Shown: positions 31,617 through 43,542 of the stretch, in pieces
Layout: each line of letters opens with the position of its first letter
Numbering within the stretch: the first letter of the stretch is position 1
DNA from: Drosophila miranda
Lineage: Eukaryota > Arthropoda > Insecta > Diptera > Drosophilidae
Direction of reading: 5' to 3'
DNA: 64,000 nt
Assembly: GCF_003369915.1 (NCBI RefSeq)
Contig: NC_046673.1
Coordinates: forward strand, 5,750,001-5,814,000
The notes under the pieces: model-generated
What the model was told of the DNA's origin: nothing
The model's database searches: none
The model's input: only the letters and a program-made list of their open reading frames with translations
Position numbers and translations under genes: made by a program

Positions 31617-33902
31617 CACTAAAATCCTCTTCCTTGTCGTTGTCATCCTCTTCGCTGGACTGATTCAGCCAGTCGACCAGCTTGACGAGGCTCTGGCGCA
31701 GCTGGGCATGCTCCTGGCCACCGAGTTGGGCATACCACGCCTGGATGGCATCCTCCGACACGAAGTCCTTGTCGTATAGGTAGTGGACAATCTGCGAGAT
31801 CTTCTCCTGCACCAGCGGATTCTCCTCGTACACGTCCTGAAAGCAATCACTCATCATTCAAATGCCCCTCATACCCCCATCCGGAGATGACGCACCTCTA
31901 GGGCTTTCAAGCAGTCCAGCATGGCTTCCTCGCTCTTTATGTAGTTGGAGACCACGGGTCCCAGCTGCTTGAAGGCGGCGCTGATGGCCACCAGCACATT
32001 GTTGTTAGCCGGCTCGACGATGCACTGCATACCGAACACGGCCTTGACCACATTGAAGTTAACCTCCTTCAGGGACATGTTGTAGGCATAGCGCGAGGAG
32101 TTGATCTCCAATATGAGGAAGTCCGGATTCGACTTCTCCCTGAAGCCGCGGGACAGCGAATCGATCACCTCGCTTAGGAAAACTAGAATTGGGGAAAACG
32201 CAATTAAATTCAGATCTAGACCCAACGTGCGTTCAGGTGCATCTCATCTCATCTCACTGTTGGTGTCGTCGGGTAGGGGCGTGACGGCTTGCGACCCTCC
32301 ATCGTCGTCGTCGCTGACGTCGCTGCAGTAGCTGATGTCGTCCAGTGGCGCCAACAGTTCACCCATTTTGGGTATGCAGAGCGTTTGCTGCGGCAGCAGC
32401 TCCTCGTCATCCGAGTCGTCGGGATCCCCCGTGGTGATGTCGCTCACGATGTAGGCCTGCGGTCCAATGGCCTCTAGCTCCACTGCCTCGTAATCCTGTT
32501 CCTGCTCCTGTTCCGCCCTGCGTTTTGTGCTCGGTGAGCTGGTGACCAGGGTCTTGGCCAGCTTCGTCTTTCTTGGGAGCACGCACTTGGCGCCCACGAC
32601 GCAACCGGCGCTGATGTCGCAGTCCGCTTCAATGACGGCGCTGGATCCCACCACGCAGTGTTTCAGCCGGCAGTTATCTTGTATGGTCACGTTGGCCATC
32701 AAGAACACATTGCTCAGCTGACAGTTCTTTCCGATGCGGCAGTTTTCCCCAATGACCGTGTCGCTGATTACAGTGCCTGCCTCCACATGGCTGCCTGCCT
32801 GGATCACCACATTCTCACGGAGCGCTACCTTGGACACGTGCGCCTCGTGGCTTTTGTAGATGTTGTCCTTGTGAAAGACGTACTGCTGGTGCAACTTGTA
32901 GACGCCCATGTCAGGAACGAGTGGGTAAGCCCAGCGATTGATGATGTCCCGGCTTACAAGCTGGTAGGAGGGCCAGTTATTGACTTTGTGCGCGTACTGG
33001 GCGGCCGGCAGCAGGGCTACGTAGATGCGGCTGTCCAGCAACTCCTCGTTGATGAGCAGACCACGCACGAAGTCGTCGCGCGTCTGGAAGTCAAAGTTGT
33101 CGCTAAATAGCGAAAGCATCGAGGGTGAGCCGATCGCGATTTGCGGGTCCAGGAGGTTGTGATGCAGCGCGACGCAAGAGTTTCCAAGAAATACGTCAAG
33201 GGGAATCTGGTAGCGCGCTTCCTTGTGGTTCATTCGCAGGCGCTGGTGATAGTGGAGGCGCGCATTTTGCTTATCGACAGCAATGAGAAGCTCGTTGCCG
33301 GTGCGGTCATTAATTGCGCACTCCTTAAACACCAGGGTGGCGGCTGTGCCCTTGTCGAACTTTGCCATCCGCTTATGCTGGTCCAGAACCGGCCGTAGGT
33401 CTGCATTGGTGACAGTATCAGCGCCCATAAGGATGAAATTACCCCGGATTAGGGCCTTGGCGTCGAGATCTCGCATGGCGTCGCCGAAACAGCGGCATCC
33501 CTCGCCCCCAATCATGTGTACAGTCATTTTGAAGGACCAGGAGGCATACGTGGCAATCCCTGCCCTGTGAACATAAAATATTGAACGGAATCGAGCAAAG
33601 TGTGCCTAAATGATTGTTTACTTGATGTGGTCGCGAATTTCCTGGAGGTAAAGGCTGGCATAGACGAAGACCTCCTCAACTCCGCTGCGATTCAGTGCTA
33701 TCAATGCATAGTCCAGCATGCTCACGTTGACCAGGGGAAGCAGGGCCTGCGCGGAAAGAAAGGAGGCACGCTATAAAACTATCCGAGGCGGAAGTGGGCC
33801 AATAGCTACCGTAGAGCCTTCGTCGGAAAGCGGCTTGAAGTTCCATACATTGTTGTCGGCTATGAGTACCGCCTGAACGATTTCCTTTTCGAATTGTGCC
33901 AT
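31612..33902 (-). CDS. eIF2Bepsilon: Translation initiation factor eIF2B subunit epsilon
   Basis: Exons 33902-33810, 33746-33622, 33564-32258, 32182-31896 and 31836-31612 total 2037 nt, or 678 aa, with all junctions in phase. This is the catalytic subunit of the guanine nucleotide exchange factor for eIF2, the control point for global translation in the integrated stress response. The N-terminal nucleotidyltransferase-like domain spans about residues 1-290 (MAQFEKEIVQAVLIADN, NFILMGADTVTNADL, GSPSMLSLFSDNFDFQTRDD). A left-handed beta-helix of hexapeptide repeats spans about 310-430 (GSHVEAGTVISDTVIGENC). An acidic linker follows, then the C-terminal W2/eIF5C HEAT domain (about 500-678) with the acidic and aromatic patches that contact eIF2-beta. 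It converges with mip130 and diverges from Ocrl. Confidence 0.95.
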
Positions 33903-35008
33903 GCTATCAAACCAAACGACGCTTTCCCGTCAGCCTGAAGTGTATTGGATACTAGAGCCTCAGCTGATATGGCAGTGTTGCTAAACCGCTGTTACACTTT
34001 GTTATGGGCGGTTTTAGAGAGAGCCGATAGTCAGGGCTGGGAATCTAGGTGCGCGAATTCAAAATGTGGCGTTCATGGAAGGTAGGGACCACGCTAGGGA
34101 TAATAAAATAATAATATCAAATATCCCCGCTGAAGAGAGTGTCAACGAGGACAAGCTTGGTCGAAAAGTTGGTTTGGTTTTTTTGTATGGTTTTTTTGTT
34201 TTTGTTCATCCGTCCCCTGGTCTATCGGGTCGGAAACAACCCTGACTTCCCCGTGAGCTAGCTGGGAACGATAGGCCAGGGTGGTAAAGAGGCGGGTCGT
34301 AACAACTTCCACTGAGCAGGTCTCGGTCCCACGAAAGAATACTATAAAGCCACAGTAATGACATGTTTTGTGAGCAGTTATTCACGCGTGTGACAGTTTT
34401 CGTGTGAGATGTGACCTATGTAATGGATGCAATCCATTCAATCACGATAACCGAACAATTCAGAATCGAAACCTGAAATTTAAACGTAATTATCGTCATC
34501 GCCGATGAATAAGTGGCTGCCTGTGTTCATATGTGTGAGACAGCGTCCAGCGTCTGTGATACGCCCGCCTTGACGGAAAATGAGAACCCCAAACCAACAG
34601 CAACAACAACGATAACCCGAAGCAGAAACAAACAAACGGCTACGGTTTCAACCAAGAGCAGGGTCAGACCAGAGCCCGAGCCCTCAAGTTCGCCCTCGCA
34701 ATCGAAAGAAACGCCCATTTCGCATCGGAATTCCAATCCCATACGCTCGTCATTAATGTCACTTTTCGCTGCCGCGGCTGACTGGCGCGCCAACTAAAAA
34801 TAGAAAAGCAAACAACTATCCATATCGAAGCAGTTGCCACAGCACATCACAGAAGCCAAGTATTTTCTGCATTGCGAGATTAAAAACAACGAACAAAAAC
34901 GCCGGAGCCACCTAGACTCGGACCGACATCACAAACACAAGGAACGAAGGAACGAGGGAACGAGGGAAGCCAACCAAAGTATTAATCAATCAATCAATAT
35001 TCCTGGCA
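33903..35008. promoter_or_regulatory. Divergent eIF2B-epsilon/Ocrl promoter and Ocrl 5' leader
   Basis: About 1.1 kb between divergent start codons. Near the eIF2B-epsilon side is CAGCTGATAT (33961) followed by AGTGTTGCTA (33974-33983), one base off the recurring AGTGTTGCCA word. The Ocrl side from about 34390 to 35008 is an A-rich, CAA-repeat leader typical of Drosophila 5' UTRs. An open frame at 34513-34797 is low complexity and probably not translated as a main product. Confidence 0.5.
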
Positions 35009-38000
35009 ATGGAAAGTGTGGGCGACCACGTCCCGAATGGACTGACAGGGGTCAAGTCGAACCTGGAAATAGTCAGGGAGCGTTTCAAGGAAGACGAAAT
35101 AATACTCTATGTAAGCCAACGCGACCCAACCCAACATAACCAACAAAAAAAAAAAAACAAGAAAAAGCCAAAACAAACAATGTCTCCAGCGACGATGAAT
35201 AATTATCGGCTGTACGGCACGGAGCTTACGTGGTCGCTACACAGCCAGTGACGAAAGACAGCTCCGAGCATACGCATATGGCCGCTCTTCTCTCCTAAAG
35301 ATAACACTTCTTTTTGTTTTATGTTCCAGCTATTTGAGGCTTATCAGATCAAGGGACCCGAGGACGCCAATCGGTTACTGGCGCTGGTTTCTTCGGAGTC
35401 CGGCGGGACGTTTGCCATCATCTCGTTTTCATTCGTGCGCACGCCGCTTACATCTGTAAATGAGTTGATCGTCAACAAAGTGTTTGCCATTGATGAGAGT
35501 TTCCAGCTGCGGCAAGGTGAGATGGAGGCTTCTACAATTTATTGATGTATACATAAGTCTAGGTGTTGCCCATAGATTGCAAGGGATCGATCACGGCTTA
35601 CCAATTCGACCTGTCCACGGCCGAGGATGGACCCATCAAGTACTACTTCTATCCAAGTGAGAGCGCCAGCTATGAAGAATTCGTGGCCAAGATCATTTCC
35701 TGCAAGAGTTCCATGGCCCGAAGCGATCCCGAAACGGTTCTCAACTTCAGATGGCTGAACGACTACCGCCAAATCGGCGAGGTCAAGCAGGAGCTGAAGA
35801 AGCGCGAGAGCGAGTACATTGTCTACAAGGATATTATGTGAGCAGACTCTGTCCCAACCGAACACCCACTAATATATATGCCCTTTTTTTGTAGAATCTA
35901 TTGCGCCACTTGGAACGTGAACAACAAACCTTGCTGCGACAGCCCTGACGGTCTGCGGTCCTGGTTGGGATGCAGCGAGCGGGCTCCTGACATCTATGCC
36001 ATTGGCTTGCAGGAGCTGGACACTCCTGCCAAGGCCATGCTTAACTCCACCCAGGTCCAGGCCAGTGTAGCCCAGTGGAAGTAAGTGCAAGACCCACTTC
36101 CCACTGAAAGCTCGCACATACTCATTTCTTGCATGTCTCGCATTTGCAGCGAAAAAATGGTGCAGAGTGTCCATCCAGATGTCGAGTACGAGATCCTGCA
36201 GTACCACCGTCTGGTCGGCATCATGCTGACGGTGATCGTGCGCAAGCAGTTGCGCCAGCACATCCTGCGCTGCCGCTTTAAGTCCGTGGCACGTGGCGTT
36301 CTGAACACGCTGGGCAATAAGGGCGGAGTGGCCATCAGTTTGCAGTTGAACGAGGGACACATTTGCTTTGTTAACTCCCATCTGGCCGCCCACATGGGCT
36401 ATGTGGAGGAGCGCAACCAGGACTACAATGCAATAGTGGACGGGCTCCGTTTCGACGATGGTCGCACCATCAGCGATCATGAGTAAGCTCCGAGTACGAG
36501 TACAATGAAACTTACACTTGAGTTACTTTTTTGTCCACCTTGCAGCCACATCTTCTGGCTGGGGGACTTGAACTATCGCATACAGGAGCCGCCCGGGCAG
36601 CAACGGCCCGGGCCGCTGACGGATGCCCAGACGTACGAGCTGCTGCTACAATACGACCAGCTGCGCCAGGAGATGCGCAAAGGCAAGTGCTTTGAGGGCT
36701 ACACGGAGGGCGAGATCAAGTTTCGGCCCACGTACAAGTACGACCCGGGAACTGACAATTATGACAGCAGCGAAAAGCAGCGAGCGCCCGCATACTGCGA
36801 CCGAGTGCTGTGGAAGGGCACGCGCATCGAGCAGCTGGCCTACAACAGCATTATGGATATACGACAGAGCGACCACAAACCCGTATACGCCGTGTTCCGG
36901 GTTAAGATCAAAACTCGCGACGAAATCAAGTACAAGCGCGTGCAAGAGGAGGTACTGAAGGCGGTGGACAAGCGCGAGAACGACAACCAGCCACAGATCA
37001 GCGTAGAGAAGACTGTTATCGACTTCGGACGGGTGCGCTTCAACGAGCCGTGCATGCAGGACTTTAACGTGTACAACAGCTGCCCACTGCCGGTCGACTT
37101 CAGCTTCAAGGAGAAGGACATCCACGACATATGCGAGAAGTGGCTGCAGGTGGATCCACGAAAGGACAGCCTGATGATCGACTCGGCGCGCAGCATACGC
37201 ATTAAGATGGTCGCAGACGTGCACACGATAAGGGGTCTACTCAAAAAGATCCGCACCAGCGACAACTTCGACATCCTCATCCTGCACGTGGAGAACGGAC
37301 GCGACATCTTCATCACAGTCACGGGTGATTACCAGCCCAGCTGCTTTGGCCTCTCAATGGAAACGATGTGTCGCACTGATCGCGCGCTTAGTGAATACTC
37401 ACAGGAGCAGATCAAGCACCTGGTGAGTCCTTAGTCCTTAGTCCTTAGTTGCAAAACGTGACGCCAAGGCATTGAGTTAACTTATTCTATGGGCATGCAG
37501 ATGAATGATGACTCGCAGGAATATTGTGTAACGATGCCACGCGAGTTCTTTCTGCTGATCGACTACTTGCACAAGCAGGGATCCAAGCTTGAGGGCGGAT
37601 TCCACAATTTCGAGCCGCGGAAATCTGTGAACGCACACTTCAATGTGGTGCGCGACTGGCTCGACACGTGGTCCGACGAAGAGTTTCGTAAGTTGTGCTA
37701 AAACCACATATCTACACCTGACTGACTCCTGATTTTCTGCGACTCCAGCTGGAACTGCACAGAGCGCTGCACAGGCGTTGCTGCTCCTTCTGGACCTGCC
37801 GGAGCAGGCGCTGCTTGAGCCATTTGTCGAAGATCTGCTGGCGAGCAATAGCAAGTCGAAGGCCATGGACTACATAGCCCTGCTCAGTCCACCGAAACGC
37901 AATGTGTTCATGCACTTGTGCATGTTCTTGCGCGAGGGCATCGAGTGCCAGTACTACGAGCTGCATCAAGTCGGTGCGTCTTTGATAATCTTATTCAGAA

Positions 38001-38216
38001 CTTCTGAAAATCTTATTGATCGTTAATTTCCTCTGCGCAGCTGTCACCTTTGGTCGTATTCTTCTGCGGAGCAGCGAGTGCAAGGCCTGGCCGGACTACA
38101 AAATCCGTTGCAGTCAATTTATGCGGCTCTTTATCGAAAGCGACGGTGCTGATCCCCTGGCCAATAGAAACGAAGGAGCTGGAGCGGGATCGAAAGCGGA
38201 CCTACCAGCAGCATAG
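35009..38216 (+). CDS. Ocrl: Ocrl, OCRL/INPP5B-type inositol polyphosphate 5-phosphatase
   Basis: Exons are 35009-35110, 35330-35516, 35576-35837, 35895-36080, 36150-36482, 36546-37422, 37501-37687, 37749-37973 and 38041-38216. They sum to 2535 nt, or 844 aa. The protein removes the 5-phosphate of PI(4,5)P2 on endosomes and at the cytokinetic furrow. An N-terminal PH-like domain (about residues 20-180) is followed by the 5-phosphatase domain (about 185-500) with YCATWNVN, AIGLQELD, FWLGDLNYR and APAYCDRVLWKG. The ASH domain (about 510-640) contains NEPCMQDFNVYNSC, and a C-terminal RhoGAP-like domain, inactive in this family, ends the protein. The second intron uses the acceptor CCCATAG at 35575, giving LRQ-DCKGS. 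A nearer AG at 35561-35562 would break the frame. Confidence 0.95.
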
Positions 38217-39926
38217 TTATTCAGTAAAATGTCGATATTTATCTATATGCATAGGGTTAGTGTATTTATTTTACTTGTTGGTACTTTGTTGGAACGCCTA
38301 CGCCATTTATGTACGTTTCTCTGTTTTACATGTTACTTGTTTATAAAATCCCGTTCGAGATGTCCGTCGCGTGGCATGCTCTTCATTCCAACTCCCTCCT
38401 GGGCTCTCCTCAAATTGTTTCGTACTTTAAGTAGTTCTGTGTTGAGGCAAGTGTTAATCTGCCCTATGCGACCCACTCGAAATTCCACTCGAAAGTACCA
38501 AAAACATGGAGTCACACGGAAAAGTGCAGGCAGTCTAAGACATTGAGCCTGCTCAGACGTTTAATTTATCAGGTGAATATCAATTTTACGCTTAACAACA
38601 CAGCCCCTGGCTCTCACGCATAAAAAAACGAATCTGGAGACCGATAATCACTGGAATTTCATGTGGAAATAGACCACATAGCTATAAGTATGTACATATA
38701 GCATTCAGATGTACTATGTATTGTATTGTGTGCTTAGACATTGAATTACATGAACGTAGCGTACGAGCATTAGATTAAATCCACAAAAATGTCAAATTGC
38801 GCCACGCCCTGGTTTCAGTTTTGTCTGAAAATAATTAAAATTGTTGAATACTACTTTTATTAAGATGGTTTTTGGTGTTCGTTTCAAGAATTGTGGGTGG
38901 GAAAAGCTTTGTATTGCCGAATAAGACATTCAGCTCAGGCCATTCCGTTTGCCGTGTATCCGTATTCGCACTTGGAAAGGTTAACGTCCATGATGACAGA
39001 ACAGAGGTATCGGCTTCCATAAAATTGGTCCGCGATTTGATAAGAGTCCAAGAGTCGAACGATTGCAACTGCAATTGTTCCCGCTTGGCGCTCATATTGA
39101 CTGCATGTATGTAAATTGCTTGAAACTCAAAGGAGTAGTCGAGCTCTGGAATATCAGGCAATCACACATCTGTTCCCTCCACCTGGGAGTGTCCCAAAGC
39201 ATGGAAGATCTGTAGACACTATTGAAAATTCTCTCTCGAAAATTAGTAATGGAAACAGGAGGTGACCCTAGTGGGAATTCGCATCACTGGATAAAGGAAA
39301 CGCGTTCGAATTGACTTTATTGAAATGCCCGACGCTTGCGTTAGCACAACTTAATCGTCGCGAAGCATCAGTCAGGGCAGGGAATGGTACAGACTATTAT
39401 CTATTGAACCAAAGATTGTAGAATAATTGTAACTTTGCCGACGAAAGGTCATTCGTGGGCGTTAGATCGTTGGGCATTGAAGTACACGCAGAACACAGCA
39501 TTATAGGTTTAGATCATTATTTATATTGGTAGAATTAACATCATAGAATTTGTATATTCATAGCATAAACATATGTAGACATACTCATACACATACAGAC
39601 AATACCAAATGCCAAAGTTGACATACGATTATACGTACATACATATGTTTATTAGAGTGGGGAAGAGGAAGGGGGCGGGAGTGGGGGACCATGGCTGCCA
39701 GGCCGATTTCGTATTCATATAGTATATAGTAGCAGGTAGTACACTCATACATATATATATATATATCAAATTAACTAATTATTTTATAAAAACCATACAA
39801 ACTCCTCCACTTTCAGTAATATATTTAATTGGTATTTTTTGCTGGTGTTCTCTTTTAAGTGATCCTTTTTTCCTGGTGTTCCTGATTCTGTGCTAGTCCG
39901 AAGGGGAATGAGATTTTGTGGGGAGC
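38217..39926. other. Intergenic between Ocrl and Ykt6 (probable synteny junction)
   Basis: The stretch holds the Ocrl 3' UTR on the left and the Ykt6 3' UTR on the right (minus strand), plus a candidate small ORF at 38835-39158. It also contains AT-rich sequence with TATG/CATA repeats near 39540-39760. The gene sets on the two sides belong to different melanogaster regions (see findings). Confidence 0.5.
38835..39158 (-). CDS. Unrecognised small ORF, possible terminal exon
   Basis: A minus-strand frame of about 107 codons ends with TAA at 38835 and reads, in part, ELDYSFEFQAIYIHAVNMSA and later TEWPELNVLFGNTKLFPPTI. Composition is protein-like rather than repetitive, and a plausible acceptor (CCTGATATTCCAG) lies near its 5' end, so it could be the last exon of a gene whose start I cannot locate. 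The first ATG inside the frame would leave about 85 residues. No family was recognised. Confidence 0.3.
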   Translation of the reverse strand, partial: PDIPELDYSFEFQAIYIHAVNMSAKREQLQLQSFDSWTLIKSRTNFMEADTSVLSSWTLTFPSANTDTRQTEWPELNVLFGNTKLFPPTILETNTKNHLNKSSIQQF

Positions 39927-40640
39927 TTAGGTGAAGCTGCAGCACGAATTTGTCTTTTTCGCTGTCTTATAGAAGGCCTTGCTCTGTATGGACAACTTTT
40001 CCGATTTGTTGACCATGTCATCCAGCTTCTCGCCCCGCTCCAGCACAGCCTCAATTGTGTTCTTTAATATTATCGTTGTCTCGTCCAAGTCATTCTGCAT
40101 TTTCGTGAGCGGATCGGCCTCTACGGGATTTTGATATTTCGACAAAAATGCTGGCAGTAGGTCAAAGGCTATGGTGGCCTCAGTACCGTTGGGCCACTGG
40201 TCGGCGGACACTTTCGCCGTGAAGTCGTCGAGTATCTTTGTAATAAGTGTGTGAGCAACTCGGTGCGGATACTCATGATCGGCAATGAGCACTCCCGCCA
40301 GATTATCGGCCCGAACATAGACGTGACACATGTAGGCATCCTGCTTAACAGATTGCCTAAGCGCTGGCTGTGTGCGTTCCACAATCGTTTTCGATGCGAA
40401 GCTGCCGTGACCCAAACGAGAAGAAATGTTAGTGCGTAAGCGCTGGTCATAAGGGGGGGGTGGACATTGCGCCGTCGCTGTGGCGAGGCACAATGGTCCA
40501 ATATGAATTACTCACGTCATAAACTCATTGACGGTGCTACGTTGGAAAAACGAGAAGGACTGCAAGTCGGATGCTGTCTTCAGTATACGCGCTTCGCTGG
40601 CACCTTTGAAGAAGACGCTCAATGCAAACAGCTTGACCAT
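39927..40640 (-). CDS. Ykt6: Ykt6, R-SNARE
   Basis: Exon 1 is 40640-40516 and exon 2 is 40401-39927, separated by a 114-nt intron. The sum is 600 nt, or 199 aa (the usual family length is 198). The N-terminal longin domain (MVKLFALSVFFKG, about residues 1-130) folds back on the C-terminal SNARE coiled coil (about 138-195), whose central-layer Arg lies in VLERGEKLDDM. The C-terminus CCSFT provides a farnesylated CAAX cysteine preceded by a palmitoylated cysteine. Ykt6 acts in Golgi, endosome, exosome and autophagosome fusion. The gene is divergent from hdm and lies close to snz; I recall consecutive melanogaster gene numbers for Ykt6 and snz. Confidence 0.97.
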
Positions 40641-41019
40641 ATTTATCTATTTCTATTTCGCTATTTCAGCGCTCTCTCACTGTGCAGTTAGCGAAACTTG
40701 TAGCTGCTGCTCTCTTGCGTCTGGTTCTGCTTGTAGAGTGCCTTGCGTGGCTTGTAGGTTTTTTAATGTTTTGGTGGGTGGGTTTGAGATAGCTATGGCA
40801 TTCACTTATTGCTTTTCACATCGAACAAGAAAAGTGACAATCGTTAACCCAGGGGTATAGGAGTGTTTTGCCTAATTGGAGATGGGAAACGTCACACCTA
40901 TCGGCTACCATCTCAATCACATCAGATACAGTTTTGAACATCTATCGATACAACAATGCTCCTCCTATATTTTGTTGTAGTAACGGCTTTCCCAGATCTC
41001 AACTCTTCTGAAAGAAAAA
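40641..41019. promoter_or_regulatory. Divergent Ykt6/hdm promoter with DRE
   Basis: A perfect TATCGATA (DREF element) lies at 40943-40950, 77 bp before the hdm start codon. The remainder has no TATA box. The two genes probably share this 379-bp region. Confidence 0.6.
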
Positions 41020-42640
41020 ATGTCGAATTCTACGCAAAAGAGAAAAATCTTGCCACTGGTTGAAATGCAGCCTACCATGACTAACTTTTCGGCGGTTGTC
41101 CTGATCATATCGAAATCGTCGCCGAACTTGTTCTTGGACAAGCTCAGTGGCAGCGAGCGTGGCGTCATCACGCTAACGGTACGCGACTCCATCAGCCACA
41201 TTACCAATTGCACGTGCTGGGGTCAGAAGTCATGCGTGGATGAGTATGACGCTATGCTGCACATCGGTGACGTGGTTGACATCGTCGGGGCAAAGGTGAT
41301 GTCGCTTTCCATGCCTCACGAGCCGCGCTATCAGCCCCGAGCTACCCTCTCGTGCGCACTAACGGTCAACGAAGGCTCCGGTCATATTGTGCGACACGAC
41401 ACCAACGACACCGCCGTAAAGGCCCTGCAGCAGCTCATCCACAAGCCGCACAAGCCCCTTGGCTCTGCCCTTAATCTGGTCGAGGTTTGCAGTGGCATTG
41501 GGCTTCAGGAAAGGCTTATCAATGCATATGTGGACCTACTTGTGGTTGTTGCCGCGGTTCGTCCGTTGCGCGAGCTGAAGCGCAAGCTTGCCCCAAGCCA
41601 TGGGAAGGACAACGGACTACTCCAGTGCCTCGAACTGATCGTGATCGATGCCAGCTATCCAGATGGCATGTTGCTATCCCTGTGGCAAGCGGAGTGGATA
41701 CGCCGCGCCCAGTACTGGGAGCCGCGAAGAACCGTCCTGCACTTGATCGATGTGCGTATCTCCTATTCGGACTACTACCGCTGTCCAGTGCTCAACCACG
41801 CCGCCTGCACGCTTATCTATGAGAATCCGCAGGCCGCCGGCGGAGACTGTGATTCGCTACTCTCGTTTGTCGCCACTGTGCCGCTTAAGAACTTTGAACA
41901 GTCAGTCCAAACAGATTTGCAGGACCTTCCGACAGGTGAATATCATCCGCAATTAGCGGATTTGGCATTGGTTTATAATCGGCTCTCAATTTTGTCTTCG
42001 ACAGCCTGCGAAATCCAAAGCCAGATGACAACAAAACAGATTTACTCTCGTGCCGAGGGTGAACTTTGCAATCCAGCCACCGATCGGTTTACGGCCGTGC
42101 TCTACTGTATGGTCACCAAGTTCGACATTGACGGATTTTCCATGAACACCAGCAAGAAGTGGCAAGTAGCATTTCCAGGCTCAGGAGGAGTCTGACCCCA
42201 GGTGTTTTTCTTTCTTTTTATATGTATGTCTATTTAATTGCTGAATTTTTAGCACAACATGTCAACGTCTTATTCCACGAAATCAAAACGACTGCACCAG
42301 TGAAGCTTGTCAATTAGTGTTCTCGCTGGAATCCAATGAGCCAAGACACTCGAGCTTCATCAACATCAATATTGAGTTGTCCGATCAGACGGGGACGTTG
42401 ATCGAGAGCCGTCTGAGCGGGCACGTGGCCGAGCGTGTGATGGGCATCAAAACGGATGACTTTCAGCGGCTTTCAGAGCGTGAGAAGACCGGACTCAAGT
42501 GGCGCTTTCTGCTAAAGTATTTTGAAGTTAAGCTGCTCATAAGGAAACCAGCAGGCATGCGCCAGAATCTCTCCGTGATTGTGGTAGACATGCAAGAAAT
42601 AGGGCTGAACAAACTGGTGGAAAAAATTGCCGTGTTCTAG
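41020..42640 (+). CDS. hdm: Hold'em, MEIOB-like OB-fold meiotic protein
   Basis: Exon 1 is 41020-42158 and exon 2 is 42253-42640, giving 1527 nt, or 508 aa. The N-terminus carries an RPA1-like OB fold matching MEIOB (FSAVVLIISKSSPN, GSERGVITLTVRDS, HITNCTCWGQ). The C-terminal region has a cysteine cluster resembling the RPA/MEIOB zinc-binding OB fold (TTCQRLIPRNQNDCTSEACQ). Hold'em works with the mei-MCM proteins to promote meiotic crossovers. The donor at 42158 (AAGAA|GTGGCA) is unusual. The better-looking GTAGCA donor six bases downstream gives a frame that hits a stop, so phase forces the weaker site. An AATAAA lies only 37 nt past the stop (42677-42682). Confidence 0.85.
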
Positions 42641-43542
42641 TACCAAGGAGTAGAGGTTATCCACAATGGGAGTCTCAATAAATACCGAGTTTTATTACAC
42701 GTTTCCACATAAAATTGTACAACTACAATACATACATAAATATATGTACGCATTCTCGTACGTACGCGCACGCGTGTCTTTACGTTGAAAGAGCATGGGA
42801 GGGGGGGGAATGAAGTGGGATCTACCCACGATCTACGGGTTCGGATCAAGTGGGTTAGTGGGTAATGACTACAGTTCGACCATGGTCGGATCTATAAGAC
42901 AGTGTGCATCTATTATCGTAAGCATTGATATCGAATACCGGCCCCTACGGATTAAGTAATAGATTTAAAGCCAGATGAATCAGTTATTAGATAGTAGTTG
43001 GTAGTTGGTCAGTTAATACAAAACAAATTATTTCAATTTGCTAGCCGACAACTGTCTTATAGTTCTAAAATGTACTCCACACGTGGGTTGCACACGCGTG
43101 CAAGCTGGGGCTCGGGAAAACAATGCATAATCGATCATGGTGAGTGCCTCATTTAACTATAAACAACGATTTGGTACAACGCTTAATACTGACCTACATA
43201 AATTGTATGTACATATGTACAGACAGACATACTATACACATAACCAACGAATAACGCTAGCAAACCAAAATCAACAACAGACTGAGACAACAAATTAAAA
43301 TCAATGGAATTCGGGGGCTGGTAATAAGTTGCAATGCCGATCTGATTGATGGAGTTACTGGGATACAACCTCATTCCTCATTCCGCATTCAGCTACACGC
43401 CTGCATCTATTTTACCAAGTAGAAAGAGTAGCGAGCATTCAAGTAATATCATGAAAATCTTAGCACCTAATGAGTTGGTAAAAACATAAATATGAAAACG
43501 ACAACAAAACTAAAAATAATAAAAACAATACGAGCATGCCGT
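42641..43542. other. Intergenic between convergent hdm and snz
   Basis: A 900-bp AT-rich region with the hdm poly(A) signal at 42677-42682, several CA/CATA-rich runs and the snz 3' UTR on the right. No further gene is visible. Confidence 0.5.

Noticed and set aside
34513-34797. 94-codon frame upstream of Ocrl
   Set aside because: It is Thr/Ser/Lys/Asn-rich low complexity from a CAA-repeat leader, so it fits 5' UTR better.
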